From contig JAFDHD010000003.1 in assembly GCA_019308995.1 (NCBI GenBank), forward strand, positions 19,270 through 83,269: a stretch of DNA of 64,000 nucleotides, in the 5' to 3' direction. Of this stretch, positions 37,881-48,188 are shown one piece after another. The notes under the pieces are model-generated. The model saw only the letters and a list, made by a program, of their open reading frames with translations. It had not been told where the DNA came from and did no database searches. This stretch comes from Deltaproteobacteria bacterium. Its GTDB lineage: Bacteria; Desulfobacterota; Desulfarculia; Adiutricales; JAFDHD01. Position 1 is the first letter of the stretch. Each line of letters starts with the position of its first letter. The position numbers and the translations under genes were made by a program.

Positions 37881-37903
37881 TGGGCGAGGATAATCCCCGC
37901 CCA
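37881..37903 (-). terminator. Possible attenuator hairpin after enolase
   Basis: TGGGCGAGG (37881-37889) and CCCCGCCCA (37895-37903) form a stem with one mismatch and a five-base loop in the eno to HEAT-lipoprotein interval. No T tract follows on the minus strand, so it may only reduce read-through or protect the mRNA end. Confidence 0.3.
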
Positions 37904-37938
37904 TTGAAGTATTAACCAGTTATCTGATTTCAGGCCGT

Positions 37939-39252
<1,314 letters not shown>

Positions 39253-39277
39253 TTAAACAACCGCCTGTCAGATTAAA

Positions 39278-39305
39278 GTTATAATAAACCAAACTGGTTT
39301 GACAA
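39278..39305 (-). promoter_or_regulatory. Candidate sigma-70 promoter of eno
   Basis: On the minus strand TTGTCA (39305-39300) and TATAAC (39283-39278) are separated by 16 bases, both five-of-six matches. Transcription would start near 39271, leaving a leader of about 57 bases. Confidence 0.6.
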
Positions 39306-39442
39306 TCGAAATCTTATGATGCCTGGGATTGCCTATTTTCCAGGAGAGGCAGAGAGATGCTGCCGGCCGCCCGCTTTGTCTAAATCAACAGTGTTCCTGG
39401 ACAGTCATGCCCGCCAGAGCAGGACCCCATCTTGGCCTAATT

Positions 39443-39964
39443 TCATCTCTCCATTAAAACGCGGTCATCCTCAAATGCCCGGATTTGAATCTGGCAAGGG
39501 GTTGTTTCCGTGTCAATCAAGGCATAGGAAGGCGGAGCGCCCTTTTTGTCTGCGGTCTTTAGATGGCCGGGGTTGACCCAGAGTATACCTGCCCGTTCTT
39601 CGATGACCGGTAAGTGGCTGTGGCCGAACAGGACGAGGTCCGGTTTTTTTTCTCGAGCCAGTTCCGCCGGGTCCCCGTCTTCGGGGCGGTCGTTCTTGTG
39701 GGGCGCATCAGCGTGGGTCAGGAGAATCTTGAGGCCGCCCAGCTCGGAGAAGAGGCGATTGGGAATGTCCGGGTCCTGATAATAGTCGCTGAAGACTCCG
39801 GGTACCCGTAAGACTTCCAGGCCTGCCTCTGAAAGGACGTCCGCGTCATCATAATCGTCCCCCAGGTGAATGACATGTTTGATTCCAATGTTGCAAAGAT
39901 GTTCGGCCAGTCGGCGGACATTATCCGTTTCCCCGTGACTATCGCTAATTACAGCAAATTTCAT
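39443..39964 (-). CDS. YfcE-type metallophosphoesterase
   Basis: Calcineurin-like phosphodiesterase of 173 residues. Metal-binding motifs in order: D and H in AVISDSHG, HLGDDYDDAD, GVFSDY (where the family usually has GNCD), LTHAD and FGHSHLP. The family hydrolyses phosphodiesters, and some members phosphoserine or small substrates. The GNCD replacement loses the usual Asn metal ligand and may alter activity. Strong AGGAGGG ribosome site. It is the first minus-strand gene after a 542-base gap. Confidence 0.85.
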   Translation of the reverse strand: MKFAVISDSHGETDNVRRLAEHLCNIGIKHVIHLGDDYDDADVLSEAGLEVLRVPGVFSDYYQDPDIPNRLFSELGGLKILLTHADAPHKNDRPEDGDPAELAREKKPDLVLFGHSHLPVIEERAGILWVNPGHLKTADKKGAPPSYALIDTETTPCQIQIRAFEDDRVLMER

Positions 39965-40506
39965 GATTCCCTCCTGTGCGAGGCTGTCTATTTATCATCT
40001 AATATCATGGCCTGGGTCCGGCCTGGGCCAGGGAGGCTAAAGCCGGATTTTGCCAGACATCTCCATTCTTACTGGGCGCGGGAAGTTCTCCCTTTTTTTA
40101 GTTGATCGCGGCCAGAGTTCAGCCAGAGGTAAGGGCCAGTTCCTCTCCATTGGCCGCAGCCTGCAGGCGCATTCCAGATTATTTTGCACCCAGGGACTTT
40201 ATTTTTAAACAAAAAACGACTTAAAGGAAAATATATCAAAGCAGACAGATTATGCATCCTTTTTTTTAAAGAGAGTTTTTACGAAAAGTTCCAGAGCTTC
40301 TCTTGGTACTCAACAAATTTGATGATCAATTTTTTGTGTCTTTCGGAAAAGGCGGGTTGAGAGAGGTCTAGCCTCCGAAAACCTAATGGCAAAGCTGCTT
40401 ATGACCTCAAACGATAAAAAAACTTGACAGACATGGATATTAAGATAACTTAGAGAGACTAACATTCGGGGGTTTTAAATCCACCCTGTGTATAAGGAGC
40501 GTCTAG
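39965..40506. other. Divergent intergenic region between yfcE-like and MoxR genes
   Basis: No gene is supported here. A GC-rich first third is followed by an AT-rich part with several T and A runs. The promoter for the MoxR gene is probably at 40424 onward. The short minus-strand frame at 40069-40257 has no support. Confidence 0.6.
40424..40450 (+). promoter_or_regulatory. Weak candidate promoter of the MoxR/VWA operon
   Basis: A perfect TTGACA (40424-40429) follows an A-rich stretch, with a poor -10 (TAACTT or ATAACT) 15-16 bases downstream. A weak -10 after a perfect -35 would fit activator-dependent use, but this is inference. Confidence 0.35.
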
Positions 40507-41373
40507 ATGGGAAATAACGATGGCAGAAAAATCTTTACTGGTGCGAGTAAATATGTCCTTGATACTGAACTGGCCAAGATCGTCAACATCTCCATGGCCC
40601 TGGAGATGCCTCTTCTGCTCAAAGGTGAGCCGGGCACGGGCAAGACGACCCTGGCCCACGCCATTGCCGAGGCCTTGAACATGCCTCTCATTGTGCTCAA
40701 CGTTAAGTCTAATATGAAGCTCGTGGATGCACTTTATCTATACGATACCCTGACCAGACTTAATGACAGCCGGTTCGGTGACACGGACCGGGACGTGAGC
40801 AACATCGAGGAGTATATCCGTATGGGTAAGATCGGCCAGTCCTTTGTGAACGATGAGCGCGTGGTACTGCTCATAGATGAGATTGATAAAGCGGATTCCG
40901 ATTTTCAGGATGACATGCTGGATATCCTGGATCAGATGGAGTTTGACATCATCGAAATTGACAAGACCATGAACGCCAAATTTCGGCCGGTCATCATCAT
41001 CACCTCCAACGCCAAGAAGGACCTTTCCGATCCGTTTCTGGGGCGGTGTAATTTTCATCATATTGCCTTCCCCTCACCGGAATTAATGCGGGAGATAATA
41101 GACGTCCACTTCCCGGACGTGGACCAGAAACTGGAAACCGCAGCCATCCAGACATTTTACCGGCTGCGTGAGATTGAAGGGGTTGAAAAAAAACCGGCCA
41201 CGCGGGAACTGATTAACTGGATTCGAGCTTTGGAGGCAGATCCGGATTTTGACATCAAAGAAATAGATAAGGTTCCTTACCTGGGTGTGCTTTATAAAAA
41301 GAGCCAGGACTACCAGATCGCTGAATATCAGATTCGGGGAGAGCGCGTCCGGAGAGTGGGCCGGTTGCGGTAA
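40507..41373 (+). CDS. MoxR-family AAA+ ATPase
   Basis: AAA+ ATPase of 288 residues. Walker A GEPGTGKTTLA near residue 39, Walker B VVLLIDEIDKAD near residue 118, sensor 1 IIITSNAKKDL. MoxR proteins act as chaperones that activate or assemble partner complexes, usually with a VWA protein encoded next door, as here. AAGGAGC precedes the ATG. The client is not visible: no dehydrogenase or other obvious target is adjacent. Confidence 0.88.
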   Translation: MGNNDGRKIFTGASKYVLDTELAKIVNISMALEMPLLLKGEPGTGKTTLAHAIAEALNMPLIVLNVKSNMKLVDALYLYDTLTRLNDSRFGDTDRDVSNIEEYIRMGKIGQSFVNDERVVLLIDEIDKADSDFQDDMLDILDQMEFDIIEIDKTMNAKFRPVIIITSNAKKDLSDPFLGRCNFHHIAFPSPELMREIIDVHFPDVDQKLETAAIQTFYRLREIEGVEKKPATRELINWIRALEADPDFDIKEIDKVPYLGVLYKKSQDYQIAEYQIRGERVRRVGRLR

Positions 41374-41378
41374 GTTAG

Positions 41379-42572
41379 ATGTTTATTGGTTTCTTTTATG
41401 AGTTGCGTGAGATTGGGGTGACTGTGACGCCCACCTCGTTTTTACGCCTGCAGCAGGCCCTGACGAGCGGGCTCATCACCAGTCTGGAAGATTTTTATAC
41501 TGGAGCGCGGGCCATTCTGGTTAAAAGCGAGCGTTACTTCGATCTCTACGATCAGATTTTTGCCCATTACTTCAAGGGAGTCGCATTGCCCGATCTCCAG
41601 GGGATTGATCTGGAAGCCGCGGCCAGGGCCCTGCTTCAGGAATGGCTCAAGGACCCGGAAAGCCTGGCTGAGGCCCTGGGAATTGATCCGGAAGAGCTGA
41701 AAAAGCTTACTCCTGAGGAGTTGATTCAGTACTTCCTGGATCGGTTAAAAGAACAGACTGAGGCTCATCACGGCGGCGATAAATGGATCGGCACGCGGGG
41801 GACCTCACCGGTGGGCCACTCAGGTGAGCATCCCGAAGGGATGAGGGTTGGCGGCGTTGGCGGGAATTTTTCCGCGGTAAAGGTTGCCTTGGATCGGCGC
41901 TATAAAGATTACTCCATCGGGGGCCTTCTGACCAAGCCCCAGATCGGCGAGGCTTTAAAAAGACTTCGCTACATGATTCCGACCGGACCGATGGATGAAG
42001 TCAATGTGGACGAAACCATCCGGGAAACCATTAGAAACGGCGGAGAGATTGAAATCATTTTTGATCGCAGGCTAAAGGACCGCCTCAAGATCATCCTGAT
42101 GATAGACAATGGCGGGTGGTCCATGGAGCCCTTTGTGGAAGTCGTCCAAACCCTGTTCGATTATGCTCAAAGCCAGTTCAAGGAAATAAAGACATACTAT
42201 TTTCATAACACCATCTATGATAACGTCTGGGAAGACCCGCCGCGAATGAGAAAACCCGTCCACATCACTGAGTTCGCTCGCTCTGATCCTGATTCCCGGC
42301 TGATTATCGTTGGGGACGCCAGCATGGCCCCATATGAACTCCTGGCCAGTGACGGCTCGATTTATATTGATGAACGAAGCGGCCGGCCCAGCATGGAGCA
42401 ATTGCGATTCCTGACGGATTGTTTTCCCCATTCGATGTGGCTCAATCCCGTCATGGCTGACCGGTGGCAATGGACCAGGACGATCGGGGAGATTGCCGCC
42501 TTCTTTCCGATGTTTGAATTGTCCCTGGACGGTTTGGAAAAGGGTGTGGTTCATTTGATGAAGAAGAATTAA
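41379..42572 (+). CDS. VWA (CoxE-like) partner of the MoxR ATPase
   Basis: Protein of 397 residues. The N-terminal half is helical, with a Gly/His-rich linker near residues 125-165, and the C-terminal half is a von Willebrand A-like domain starting LKIILMIDNGGWSM near residue 230. The metal site normally reads DxSxS; here it is DNGGWS, so one Ser is replaced by Gly and an extra residue is present. It resembles CoxE-type proteins found with MoxR. Starts five bases after the MoxR stop without a clear ribosome site, suggesting coupling. Confidence 0.8.
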   Translation: MFIGFFYELREIGVTVTPTSFLRLQQALTSGLITSLEDFYTGARAILVKSERYFDLYDQIFAHYFKGVALPDLQGIDLEAAARALLQEWLKDPESLAEALGIDPEELKKLTPEELIQYFLDRLKEQTEAHHGGDKWIGTRGTSPVGHSGEHPEGMRVGGVGGNFSAVKVALDRRYKDYSIGGLLTKPQIGEALKRLRYMIPTGPMDEVNVDETIRETIRNGGEIEIIFDRRLKDRLKIILMIDNGGWSMEPFVEVVQTLFDYAQSQFKEIKTYYFHNTIYDNVWEDPPRMRKPVHITEFARSDPDSRLIIVGDASMAPYELLASDGSIYIDERSGRPSMEQLRFLTDCFPHSMWLNPVMADRWQWTRTIGEIAAFFPMFELSLDGLEKGVVHLMKKN

Positions 42573-42636
42573 AGCTTCACCTGCCCTTGTTTTTTTTCAT
42601 GAACATGTGACGCCAGGACTTAGATCAGCATCTTGA

Positions 42637-43230
42637 CTATGACGCCGACAGGTATCCCGCGGACACGGACTTGTCTATAATTGATTGGGCATACTGCCAG
42701 AGAATCTTTGAACCCTCGCCAATATTGGCGTTGCGCGCCAGCACCTGGTCCCGGGTGATATCGTGCTCCTTCCAGCTTTTACCCTGGGTATGATAATTGT
42801 GCAGCAGCGGCATCAAGCGATCGAGAGCGGCTGCGAACTTTGCCTCCGGTGAAATACCTGTTTCATACTCCTCCCAGAGTTCAACCAGCTCTTTCGCCTG
42901 ATCTTCAGGCAGCAGGCTGAAAATCCTTTCCGCGGCTCGAGATTCTCGCTCCTTCTGATCCAGGGCCCCGGCTTCGTCATAGCAGTATGTGTCTCCGGCG
43001 TCTATCTCCACGAGGTCGTGAACCAGGAGCATTTGCAACACGTGGGCCAGATCCACCTGTTCCGCGGCATGTTCCGACAAGACCAGGGCCATTACGGCCA
43101 CATGCCAGCTGTGCTCGGCCGAATTTTCTCGCCGTTCGGCATTGACAAGACGGGACTGTCGAAGAACACTCTTTAGCTTATCAATCTCAACCAGAAACCG
43201 TATCTGTTCCTTCAAACGATGCGTGCCCAT
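42637..43230 (-). CDS. HD-domain phosphohydrolase (YfbR-like)
   Basis: HD-superfamily metal-dependent phosphohydrolase of 197 residues. Metal ligands: His in ENSAEHSWHVA near residue 38, the HD pair in LLVHDLVEIDAGDT near residue 68, and Asp in AALDRLMPLLHNY near residue 135. The pattern resembles 5'-deoxynucleotidase YfbR and related enzymes. Strong GGAAAGGC ribosome site. It follows ntrX by 41 bases and may be the last gene of that transcript. Substrate unproven. Confidence 0.85.
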   Translation of the reverse strand: MGTHRLKEQIRFLVEIDKLKSVLRQSRLVNAERRENSAEHSWHVAVMALVLSEHAAEQVDLAHVLQMLLVHDLVEIDAGDTYCYDEAGALDQKERESRAAERIFSLLPEDQAKELVELWEEYETGISPEAKFAAALDRLMPLLHNYHTQGKSWKEHDITRDQVLARNANIGEGSKILWQYAQSIIDKSVSAGYLSAS

Positions 43231-43271
43231 TTTGATGCCTTTCCGGTACAGAACCGCAAACGAAGTGTTTT

Positions 43272-44642
43272 TTAGCCAGCCTCTATCTTCAGGCCTAGCG
43301 CCTTGATTTTTTTATGCAAACTGGTTCGATCCAGACCGATGGCTTCGGCGGTCTGGGTGACGTTGCCTTTATATTTGGTTAACCTGGACTGGATGTATTC
43401 ACGCTCAGCCAGAGCCTTGGCCTCTCTCAGGGTCGGCACGGCCAGAATGTCGGGAAATGATGCGGGGCGTGAGGAAGGTAAGGCCGCGCTGGGCATCAGG
43501 TCCACTAATTCGATCACCGCGCCCGGGGACATAATGACCAGCCGTTCCACGTAATTTTTAAGTTCACGGACATTGCCCGGCCAGTCGTGGGCGGTCAGGG
43601 CTTCAAGCGCCTTCTGGCTGATGGTCTTGGATACGACATTATTTTTTCTGGAAAATTCTTCCAGGAAATCCTGAATCAGGATCGGAATATCTTCCTTGCG
43701 TTCTTTCAGGGGTGGAACGTGAATCGGGATGACGTTGAGCCTGTAATAGAGATCCTCCCGGAAGCTGCCTTGGGCGATCTCCTCCTCCAGGTCCTTATTG
43801 GTTGCCGCGATGACCCGCACGTCAACCTGAATGGTCTTTGTCCCGCCGACGCGCTCAAGTTTTTGTTCCTGCAGGATACGAAGGATTTTGGACTGTGTTT
43901 TAAGACTCATATCTCCGATTTCATCGAGGAAAAGGGTGCCATGGTTGGCCAGGTCGAACCGGCCGCGTCTGGCCTGGCCTGCGCCGGTGAAGGCGCCTTT
44001 TTCATGACCAAAGAGTTCACTTTCGATCAGTTCATCCGGAATTGCCGCGCAGTTGACTTCGACCATCGGTTTATCCGCCCGCTTACTTAAACGATGAATG
44101 GTGTGGGCCACCAGTTCTTTGCCCGTGCCATTTTTCCCGGTGATCAGGACCCAGGCGTTAGTAGGAGCCACTATTTCGATCTGTTTTTTAAGGTTTTGCA
44201 TGGCCGAGCTTCGGCCCGTGAGCTTGAAGCGTTTCGCCGCCTGATTTTTCAGGAGAACATTCTCTTCTGCTAAACGGTGGTAATTCAGGCAATGTTCGAT
44301 CACCAGAAGGATTTTATCGTAAGAGAGCGGTTTCTCGATGTAGTCATATGCCCCCATCTTGGTGGCTTTGACCGCCGTTTCGATATTCCCATGTCCGGAG
44401 ATCATGACCACAGGCAGATAAGGGTGCTCTCTTTGAAGGTGTGCCAATACATCCAGACCTTGCTCAGACCCTTCCATCCAGATATCGAGCAGAACCAGGT
44501 CTGGCATAACCGCCTCGATCCGATCCAGGACCTCACTACCGTTTGTGGCCAGGGTGACATTGAAGCCTTCATCGCGCAGGATACCTTCGAGAGACTGGCG
44601 AATATCCTCTTCGTCGTCCACAACTAGTATCGTTTTCTCCAT
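43272..44642 (-). CDS. ntrX: NtrX-type sigma-54-dependent response regulator
   Basis: Response regulator of 456 residues: receiver domain (acid pocket DDEED, phospho-acceptor Asp53), AAA+ domain with Walker A GKNGTGKE near residue 169, the sigma-54-contacting GAFTGA at 216-221, and a Fis-type helix-turn-helix at the C-terminus (GNVTQTAEAIGLDRTSLHKKI). Walker A has Lys in place of the usual Glu after the first Gly. ATG 44642 after GAGGAAAGGC is chosen; the longer frame runs into ntrY. Partner of the adjacent kinase; target promoters unknown, though one sigma-54 site lies upstream of lpxC. Confidence 0.93.
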   Translation of the reverse strand: MEKTILVVDDEEDIRQSLEGILRDEGFNVTLATNGSEVLDRIEAVMPDLVLLDIWMEGSEQGLDVLAHLQREHPYLPVVMISGHGNIETAVKATKMGAYDYIEKPLSYDKILLVIEHCLNYHRLAEENVLLKNQAAKRFKLTGRSSAMQNLKKQIEIVAPTNAWVLITGKNGTGKELVAHTIHRLSKRADKPMVEVNCAAIPDELIESELFGHEKGAFTGAGQARRGRFDLANHGTLFLDEIGDMSLKTQSKILRILQEQKLERVGGTKTIQVDVRVIAATNKDLEEEIAQGSFREDLYYRLNVIPIHVPPLKERKEDIPILIQDFLEEFSRKNNVVSKTISQKALEALTAHDWPGNVRELKNYVERLVIMSPGAVIELVDLMPSAALPSSRPASFPDILAVPTLREAKALAEREYIQSRLTKYKGNVTQTAEAIGLDRTSLHKKIKALGLKIEAG

Positions 44643-44652
44643 CTGCCTTTCC

Positions 44653-46881
44653 TCAGGTTCTGACGGGCATTTCGATAATGAACTTGGTGCCGCGGGGCTG
44701 GTTGTCCTGAACCCTGATGAAGCCGTTATGGTCGGCCACAATGGTGCTGACGATGGCCAGGCCCAGCCCGGTGCCTGACTTCCTCGCTGAAAAATAAGGG
44801 TCAAAGACCCTGTCCTTGTCCTGGGCGCTGATGCCGACGCCGTCGTCGGCCACTTCCAGGCGCATGATCTCGAGAGTTTGATCGTAGGACAGGTTGATCT
44901 CGATATGACCATGGTTATCCACCGCGGCCACGGCGTTGTCCAGGAGATTGATCAGCACACGTTTCATTTGTTCCCGGTCCAGATTGAAGGCTGGCTGGCT
45001 GGGGTCTTTTATCAGGCTAAAGTCCACATGCTGGTGGCCTTCCTTATACAGGACCAGGGTTTCTTCCACAAGTCGGGCCAGATCATTCAAGGTCAGGCGG
45101 GCCGCAGGCAACCTTGCAAAGTTGGAAAACTCATCAACCAGCCGTTTGAGTTCCTCGACCTGACGAATGATCATGTGGGTGCATTCGTTAAATATCTGGT
45201 CGTCATCGCCCAGGTGGCCACCGTAATGTTTACGCAGGCGCTGGGTTGAAAGCTGAATCGGCGTCAGAGGGTTTTTGACCTCATGAGCGATGCGCCGCGC
45301 CACCTCTCTCCAGGCGGCCATACGCTGGGCTTTCTCGAGCTCTGTCAGGTCGTCGAAAACCAAGACCATGCCCATGTCCTGATTCTGCTCGTCCTTGAGC
45401 AGGGTCAGATGAAGATGTAAACTCAAGGCCTGCTCACCGATCTTAATCCGGACCTGTTTCTCGGCCGAGCCTCGCGGGGAAGCCTTGGCAGCCTCGACAA
45501 GATCGTCAAGGGATTTAAGGTCGGGCGGCAGGAGATCCTGCAACTTCCGGCCAATAATCCGGTCGGCCTTGACCTTAATAATCTCCTCGGCCGAGTTGTT
45601 TATGGTGGTCGTATGACCGTGCGCATCCGTGGAAATGATGCCTGCCGTCACATTTTGAAGTACGATCTGGATGTAGCGTTGTCTCTGATCCAGTTCCGTA
45701 TAACTCCTGGTCAGTTCAATATTCTTTTGAGTCAACTCGCTTTTGCTGGCCTTGAGATCCTTGGTCATTCGATTGAAGGAAGCGATCAGGGTCCCGACCT
45801 CATCGCTGGACTGAACATCAATAGTGAAATCATAATCCCCGCCGGCAATCCTTTGCGTACCCTCGGCCAGCCTCATGATCGGCCCGGTGATCCCGCTGGC
45901 GAGACGGAAGCCGAACCACGTTGCCGCGAAGATGATGAGCAGTGTTACCAGCGTTAAGGTGATGTAATGGTTGAGCCTGATGGGGTCCCTAAACTCCTTG
46001 AGTTCTCTGTATCCATCCAGCCCTCGGGCGATGGCCTGCAGCTTTCCGCTAAGCTGGATGGGATAAAAATAACTCACATCCATAACGGCCAGAACTCGTT
46101 CATCCCGGGCGGTCAAAGGCAGGAGAACATGGACCACGTCGCCTCGATCGGTGGAATCTATGATGGTGCGCGCCTGACGGAAAAGGGTGACATTCTTGAG
46201 AAGGTCTTCCGAAAGTGAAGGAATCAGGTTTGGAGAAACATCCTGGGCTCGAACTGTAACCATGGGCTCGTGGTTTTGGGAATAGAGCCGCACCTGCGAG
46301 AAGCTATATTCCTTGCGCTTATCCTCAAGATACGCTTCAAGCCGATCCATGGATTGGAGGCGGGCGAGTCCTTCTCTTTCCAAGGTTTTTCTGGTTTTTT
46401 CTCCAAAATCCAAGGCATATCCTCTCGTGAGGTCCATGAAGAACTGTCCTACTTTCAATGAGTCCGTCAGAGACTGTTCGACATTGGTGTTAAACCAGGC
46501 ATTCTCGCTTGTGGCGATGAACTGGAGGGAGGTGAACAGGAGCAAGACCGTGGGAACGAGGGAGAGACTGATGAATGCCACCACCAGCTTGGTGCGCAGT
46601 TTGGCTCCGCTCAGTTGGCGCTGGGGGGCGAAAAAGAGCCGGTACAGGTTGCGCAGAACCAGGAAGATCAGGTAGATTAAAAGAATGGCGTTGACGTTAA
46701 CGACGGTGAAGAAGAGGATACTGTTGGAGAGGGGGATATTCGGACCGAGCCGCACGACATTGGTTGCCAGAATGGTCAGGCCGATGACCACGAGTATGAT
46801 GAAACCAATTAGCCCCAGTTCCAGGCGCATTTTTTTACGTTCCAGATAGGCCTGTCTTACAATATCTTTTTCCATGTCCAT
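44653..46881 (-). CDS. ntrY: NtrY-type membrane histidine kinase
   Basis: Sensor kinase of 742 residues. Order: three N-terminal transmembrane helices (near residues 20-110), a periplasmic region of about 190 residues, a fourth helix, HAMP (SGITGPIMRLAEGTQRIAGG), a PAS domain, the HisKA phosphorylation site RIAHEVKNPLTPIQ near residue 530, and an ATPase domain (NLLDNAVAAVD, ADDGVGIS, GTGLGLAIV). Pairs with NtrX ten bases downstream. NtrYX systems respond to nitrogen, redox or envelope conditions. ATG 46881 follows AAAGGGG; the frame is open to 46935. Confidence 0.92.
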   Translation of the reverse strand: MDMEKDIVRQAYLERKKMRLELGLIGFIILVVIGLTILATNVVRLGPNIPLSNSILFFTVVNVNAILLIYLIFLVLRNLYRLFFAPQRQLSGAKLRTKLVVAFISLSLVPTVLLLFTSLQFIATSENAWFNTNVEQSLTDSLKVGQFFMDLTRGYALDFGEKTRKTLEREGLARLQSMDRLEAYLEDKRKEYSFSQVRLYSQNHEPMVTVRAQDVSPNLIPSLSEDLLKNVTLFRQARTIIDSTDRGDVVHVLLPLTARDERVLAVMDVSYFYPIQLSGKLQAIARGLDGYRELKEFRDPIRLNHYITLTLVTLLIIFAATWFGFRLASGITGPIMRLAEGTQRIAGGDYDFTIDVQSSDEVGTLIASFNRMTKDLKASKSELTQKNIELTRSYTELDQRQRYIQIVLQNVTAGIISTDAHGHTTTINNSAEEIIKVKADRIIGRKLQDLLPPDLKSLDDLVEAAKASPRGSAEKQVRIKIGEQALSLHLHLTLLKDEQNQDMGMVLVFDDLTELEKAQRMAAWREVARRIAHEVKNPLTPIQLSTQRLRKHYGGHLGDDDQIFNECTHMIIRQVEELKRLVDEFSNFARLPAARLTLNDLARLVEETLVLYKEGHQHVDFSLIKDPSQPAFNLDREQMKRVLINLLDNAVAAVDNHGHIEINLSYDQTLEIMRLEVADDGVGISAQDKDRVFDPYFSARKSGTGLGLAIVSTIVADHNGFIRVQDNQPRGTKFIIEMPVRT

Positions 46882-47063
46882 GACTAGACCCCTTTTGTTT
46901 GAAGTCCGTAAATTTGACTCAAACTCCGGAATCAAAGATGTTTAACCGATGAAAGAATCACCTCAGATATCTTTTTGAAACTATAAAAAAAGTTGCCCGG
47001 TAAAACAAGGCTATTCTTCATAGCGGGCCGGAAAAAGAGATTTAAAAGGAAGCGGGTTTTCTG

Positions 47064-47981
47064 TCAGGCAGTGGCCTGGGCGGCCTCTGTTTGATCAAAG
47101 GAGCGGGCTTGAGACGACTTTGCCAACGTTTCCAGTTTCCAGGCCCCGGGCGTGGCCATAAACTTGGTTAGCAAGGCATGATGCAGGGTGTGACCAGATT
47201 TGTGAGCATTGAAATGGCCGATAACGGGCGATCCCAGGAGAGATATGTCACCGATAAGATCAAGAATTTTATGACGAACAAACTCAGTCTCAAAACGCAG
47301 ACCGCCTTCGTTAAGGATGCGAAAATGATCAATTACTATGGCGTTGTCCAATGATCCGCCCCGGGCAAAGCCATTTTTTTTCAGGTGCTCAACTTCATGC
47401 AGGAACCCGAATGTTCGAGCTCGACTGATTTCTTTCTCAAAAACCGGCCGGGAAAAGCACATCTGGTGGGATTGGTTTTTTAGCAAGGGGTGGTTGAAAT
47501 TAATAGAATAATCAATGATAAATTTTGAGGCAGGCGCTAAGGAGATGGTTTTATCTCCATCGCTTACTGCCAGAGATTCCTGGACGATATAAAACTTCCT
47601 GGTCTTCTTCTGCCGCCTGAGTCCGGCCGTTTTGATGAGAAAAACGAAAGGTGCTGAGGAGCCGTCCATGATCGGGATTTCAGCCGAGTTGACCTCAATC
47701 CTGGTGTTGTCCACGCCCAAACCAGCCAAGGCCGATAAAAGATGTTCGACCGTAGATAAGGTAACGCCGTCCTTTCCCAGGGTCGTGGCCCGGCGAGTGT
47801 GGACTACGTTTGCCAGGCAGGCCTTAATAGCCGGTCCTCCGTTGAGATCCGTCCGCACAAAGACGATACCCGAATCTTCAGGCGCTGGATGTAAGGTCAG
47901 GTTGACCTTTTTCCCGGAATGGAGGCCGATCCCGATACACGAGACACTTTTTTTCAAGGTGCGCTGAACCGAGTTCTGCAT
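47064..47981 (-). CDS. lpxC: UDP-3-O-acyl-GlcNAc deacetylase LpxC
   Basis: Zinc enzyme for the committed step of lipid A synthesis. The protein has 305 residues. Zinc ligands are in STVEHLLSAL near residue 76 and in the HKILDLIGD segment; the catalytic His lies in GHFNAHKSGH. The QRTLKKSVSCIGIGLHSG start is typical. A strong GGGGGG ribosome site and a sigma-54-type promoter lie upstream. In enterobacteria LpxC is controlled by proteolysis; transcriptional control by sigma-54 here would be different. ntrY starts 182 bases downstream. Confidence 0.96.
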   Translation of the reverse strand: MQNSVQRTLKKSVSCIGIGLHSGKKVNLTLHPAPEDSGIVFVRTDLNGGPAIKACLANVVHTRRATTLGKDGVTLSTVEHLLSALAGLGVDNTRIEVNSAEIPIMDGSSAPFVFLIKTAGLRRQKKTRKFYIVQESLAVSDGDKTISLAPASKFIIDYSINFNHPLLKNQSHQMCFSRPVFEKEISRARTFGFLHEVEHLKKNGFARGGSLDNAIVIDHFRILNEGGLRFETEFVRHKILDLIGDISLLGSPVIGHFNAHKSGHTLHHALLTKFMATPGAWKLETLAKSSQARSFDQTEAAQATA

Positions 47982-48015
47982 GAATTCCCCCCAGATTTTT
48001 CATCATAAAATACAT

Positions 48016-48033
48016 GGGCAAGGATCATGCCAG
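48016..48033 (-). promoter_or_regulatory. Sigma-54 (RpoN) promoter candidate for lpxC
   Basis: On the minus strand CTGGCATGATCCTTGCCC has the sigma-54 pattern TGGCAyr-N4-TTGC with exact GG-N10-GC spacing. The expected start is near 48007, about 26 bases before the ATG of lpxC and just upstream of its ribosome site. A competing sigma-70 site is not obvious. Confidence 0.65.
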
Positions 48034-48188
48034 GAGCTGCTTTAAAAAAGGAAGCCGACTGCCTCTATATCTATTTAGATTTATTAATGATTTTTTCCAG
48101 ATCCTGGAAAGCCTTTTTCATGACCAGGCCCAGGTGTGGCTAAATGACCACATCATCAAGTTGAAATTGCGGCTTTTGAGCCACATCT

